Source of the DNA: JANLIQ01 sp964362925
GTDB lineage: Bacteria; Patescibacteriota; UBA1384; 2-12-FULL-50-11
Reading direction: 5' to 3'
Length of the DNA stretch: 6,146 nucleotides
Assembly: GCA_964362925.1 (NCBI GenBank)
Contig: CAYIGA010000025.1
Span: 1 to 6,146, forward strand
Shown: one piece after another, positions 4,645 through 6,146 of the stretch
How the letters are laid out: the number at the start of each line of letters is the position of its first letter
How positions within the stretch are numbered: position 1 is the stretch's first letter
Notes under the pieces: model-generated
Seen by the model: the letters and a program-made list of their open reading frames with translations, nothing else
The model's database searches: none
What the model was told of the DNA's origin: nothing
Program-made: the position numbers and the translations under genes

Positions 4645-6063
4645 TCACGATTTTCCGCCCAATTTTTCAAACAGTTCCTCAAACTCCCTAATGCTAGCTT
4701 TCTGCTTGATTAATTCCGTGTACTCGGCTGTCGGCTCCAAATATTGAGCGACAACCATCCGGCCCGGTTCGCCCTCTTTGGGATCGGGGCGTTTAACTAG
4801 CCGTTGAGCGATAATCAAGCGAATAGCGTCAGAGAGCAAGTGACCGGGCGCCCCCATTTCGATTAAACGGGCAAAGGTGGCGGGGGCGGAGTTGGCGTGG
4901 AGAGTGGTTAAAACCAGGTGTCCGGTCAGCGAAGCGTTGATAGCAATCTCGGCCGTTTCTTTGTCGCGGATTTCGCCGACCAAGATAATGTTGGGATCTT
5001 GGCGCAAAACCGCCCGCAAGGCTTGAGCAAAATCAAAACCGCGATCGGGCTGGACTTGAATTTGCTCGATGCCGGCAATTTTGTACTCAACCGGATCCTC
5101 AATAGTGATGATTTTTTTATCGGGGGTGTTGAGCGATTTGAGAATAGCGTAGAGCGTTGTTGTCTTACCGGCGCCGGTTGGGCCGGTGACGATAATCATG
5201 CCGGTTTCAAACTGGATCGCCCGTAAGATCGCCGTTTTAACTTCCTCGTTGAGTCCGAGCTGATCGAGCGATAAAAATCCTTTGCCAGTTAGTAAGCGTA
5301 GTTCAATTACCTCGCCGTAGGTGGCTGGCAAGATGCTAACGCGAACATCCATTTGCTCTTCGTCGATCTCTATCGAAAAGCGGCCGTCTTGGGCGCCGGC
5401 GTTCTTGTTTAGCTTCAAGCTAGAGAGATTCTTGACGCGGGAATTGAGTAGGTGGTACGACTCGGCGCTAACTTGGGCGACATCTTGAAGTACTCCATCA
5501 ACCCGAAAACGAACCCGAATAGCTTCGGCTTGGGGCTCAAAATGAATGTCGCTAGCGTTAAAGGCAACGGCGCCGGACAAAATCGTCTCAAACAGTTTGG
5601 TTGTGCTGACATTCTGGATGGCGCCACCGAACTCTTCTAAATTGGCAACATTTTTCAAAAAATCACCAACCGACTCTTTCTCGGCTTGGGCTCTGACTAG
5701 TTCGGCCGCTGGTCGAACCAGCTTGGTGTATTGTTTGATGGCGTAGTCGATTGATGTTTGGGAGCAGAAGTAGGGCTCGAAGCGGACTTTGCCGTCCCCC
5801 CCCAGCTTATTCATCGCTTCGTCCAATTCAGGTCGAAACGGGAACGGCGTGGCGACGCGAACGACATTGCCAAGGCGCTCAAAGGCAATCACCGAGAACT
5901 TTGAGGCAGTTACTTCCGGAATAAATCCTAAAACATCGCCGGTGAACGGGTAGTTAACTAGATTAATGTAAGGTAGATTGTTTTCGGTCGCTACTAATCG
6001 GGCTTGCTCTTCTTCTTTCTGGCGGGAATACCCCTTAATAACCGACTGAATGTTCTTTGGCAT
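4645..6063 (-). CDS. GspE/PilB-type secretion or pilus assembly ATPase
   Basis: This 472-residue cytoplasmic ATPase belongs to the GspE/PilB/PulE family, whose hexamers drive pilus extension or type II secretion. An N-terminal GspE_N-like region (about 1-120) leads to the SDIHFEP segment (171-177) that opens the catalytic part. Walker A GPTGAGKTT is at 294-302, the Asp box IITIEDPVEY at 318-327, Walker B ILVGEIRD at 360-367 and the His box HLVLTTLHA at 382-390. All key motifs are intact. It is shorter than most PilB/GspE proteins (about 550), and the usual CxxC...CxxC zinc segment after AQRLV (419-423) is missing: RPDPKEGEPGR takes its place and the only cysteine is Cys100. I chose ATG at 6061-6063; the frame also extends to a TTG at 6081. 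It could drive assembly of the neighbouring pilins or an unlinked type IV pilus. Confidence 0.95.
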   Translation of the reverse strand: MPKNIQSVIKGYSRQKEEEQARLVATENNLPYINLVNYPFTGDVLGFIPEVTASKFSVIAFERLGNVVRVATPFPFRPELDEAMNKLGGDGKVRFEPYFCSQTSIDYAIKQYTKLVRPAAELVRAQAEKESVGDFLKNVANLEEFGGAIQNVSTTKLFETILSGAVAFNASDIHFEPQAEAIRVRFRVDGVLQDVAQVSAESYHLLNSRVKNLSSLKLNKNAGAQDGRFSIEIDEEQMDVRVSILPATYGEVIELRLLTGKGFLSLDQLGLNEEVKTAILRAIQFETGMIIVTGPTGAGKTTTLYAILKSLNTPDKKIITIEDPVEYKIAGIEQIQVQPDRGFDFAQALRAVLRQDPNIILVGEIRDKETAEIAINASLTGHLVLTTLHANSAPATFARLIEMGAPGHLLSDAIRLIIAQRLVKRPDPKEGEPGRMVVAQYLEPTAEYTELIKQKASIREFEELFEKLGGKS

Positions 6064-6069
6064 AAGTCT

Positions 6070-6075
6070 ATTGTA
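6070..6075 (-). promoter_or_regulatory. Candidate -10 box of the ATPase gene
   Basis: On the minus strand TACAAT (five of six matches to TATAAT) lies six bases before the ATG at 6063. Transcription would start at or next to the start codon, giving a leaderless message, and no Shine-Dalgarno is present. The -35 position 17 bp further up (TAAAGA) is poor, which lowers confidence. Confidence 0.42.
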
Positions 6076-6100
6076 GCCCAATAGCTGATTTTTCTTTAAA

Positions 6101-6146
6101 ATAAGAACGATTACATTCTCGATTTACTCACTGGAGTTCGTAAAAT
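6101..6146 (+). promoter_or_regulatory. Leader element copy 3 at the window edge
   Basis: It aligns ungapped with copy 1 (33 of 46 bases) and closely with the right half of copy 2. TTTAC (6123-6127) pairs with GTAAA (6140-6144) across a 12-nt loop. Relative to copy 1 the fourth pair changes from G-C to A-T on both sides, a compensatory change. The last two bases are AT, so an ATG at 6145 probably opens a plus-strand gene beyond the window, divergent from the ATPase gene. Confidence 0.5.

Noticed and set aside
4918..5226. Plus-strand open frame inside the ATPase gene
   Set aside because: It lies opposite the Walker and Asp-box coding region, whose protein motifs explain the sequence.
6064..6081. 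ATPase start at TTG 6081
   Set aside because: ATG at 6063 is available, and the TTG version would read through the likely -10 box.
2860..6146. CRISPR array made of the repeated leader copies
   Set aside because: Only three copies lie hundreds to thousands of bases apart, each next to a start codon, with no regular spacers.

Overview
The window looks like a chromosomal segment of a Patescibacteria (Candidate Phyla Radiation) bacterium. This is inferred from gene content and style, not from a database match. The signs are a cluster of very small two-helix pilin-like proteins, a short GspE/PilB-type ATPase without the usual zinc motif, a sugar-type solute-binding protein with no transporter genes beside it, mostly missing Shine-Dalgarno sites, and a tRNA with no encoded CCA end. 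TGA ends several genes cleanly (positions 2838-2840, 3757-3759, 4598-4600), so the genetic code is standard. That argues against the TGA=Gly lineages Gracilibacteria and Absconditabacteria.

Layout. Positions 1-176 are GC-rich, apparently non-coding, and hold inverted and direct repeats. A tRNA-Arg (anticodon GCG) lies at 177-249. It converges on a ComF-family phosphoribosyltransferase gene (255-935, minus). A divergent small heat-shock protein gene follows (984-1364, plus), then an extracellular solute-binding protein gene (1449-2840, plus) whose stop codon sits inside a perfect 15-bp hairpin. Next comes a pilin array on the plus strand. Three pilin-like genes (2904-3338, 3421-3759, 3756-4100) form a tightly coupled chain that also holds a possible 28-codon mini-ORF. 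After a 122-bp gap with a -35-like box and the window's only strong Shine-Dalgarno, a fourth pilin-like gene (4223-4600) looks like the highly expressed, major one. A GspE/PilB-like ATPase gene (4645-6063, minus) converges on it. The right edge (6064-6146) is a divergent start region, apparently ending in the first two bases of another gene's ATG.

How it may work together. The pilins and the secretion/pilus ATPase suggest an envelope-spanning pilus or secretion machine. ComF is linked to DNA uptake in other bacteria, so natural transformation is a reasonable but unproven theme. The solute-binding protein is probably an exported surface receptor.

The most unusual signal is a repeated leader element. 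Three copies (2860-2906, 3338-3423, 6101-6146) end exactly at an ATG. They share a small hairpin whose 3' arm touches the start codon, and two copies show a compensatory base-pair change. Two further points stand out: a 7-bp tandem repeat inside the signal-peptide coding part of the first pilin gene, and -10 boxes so close to two ATGs that the transcripts may be leaderless or nearly so.
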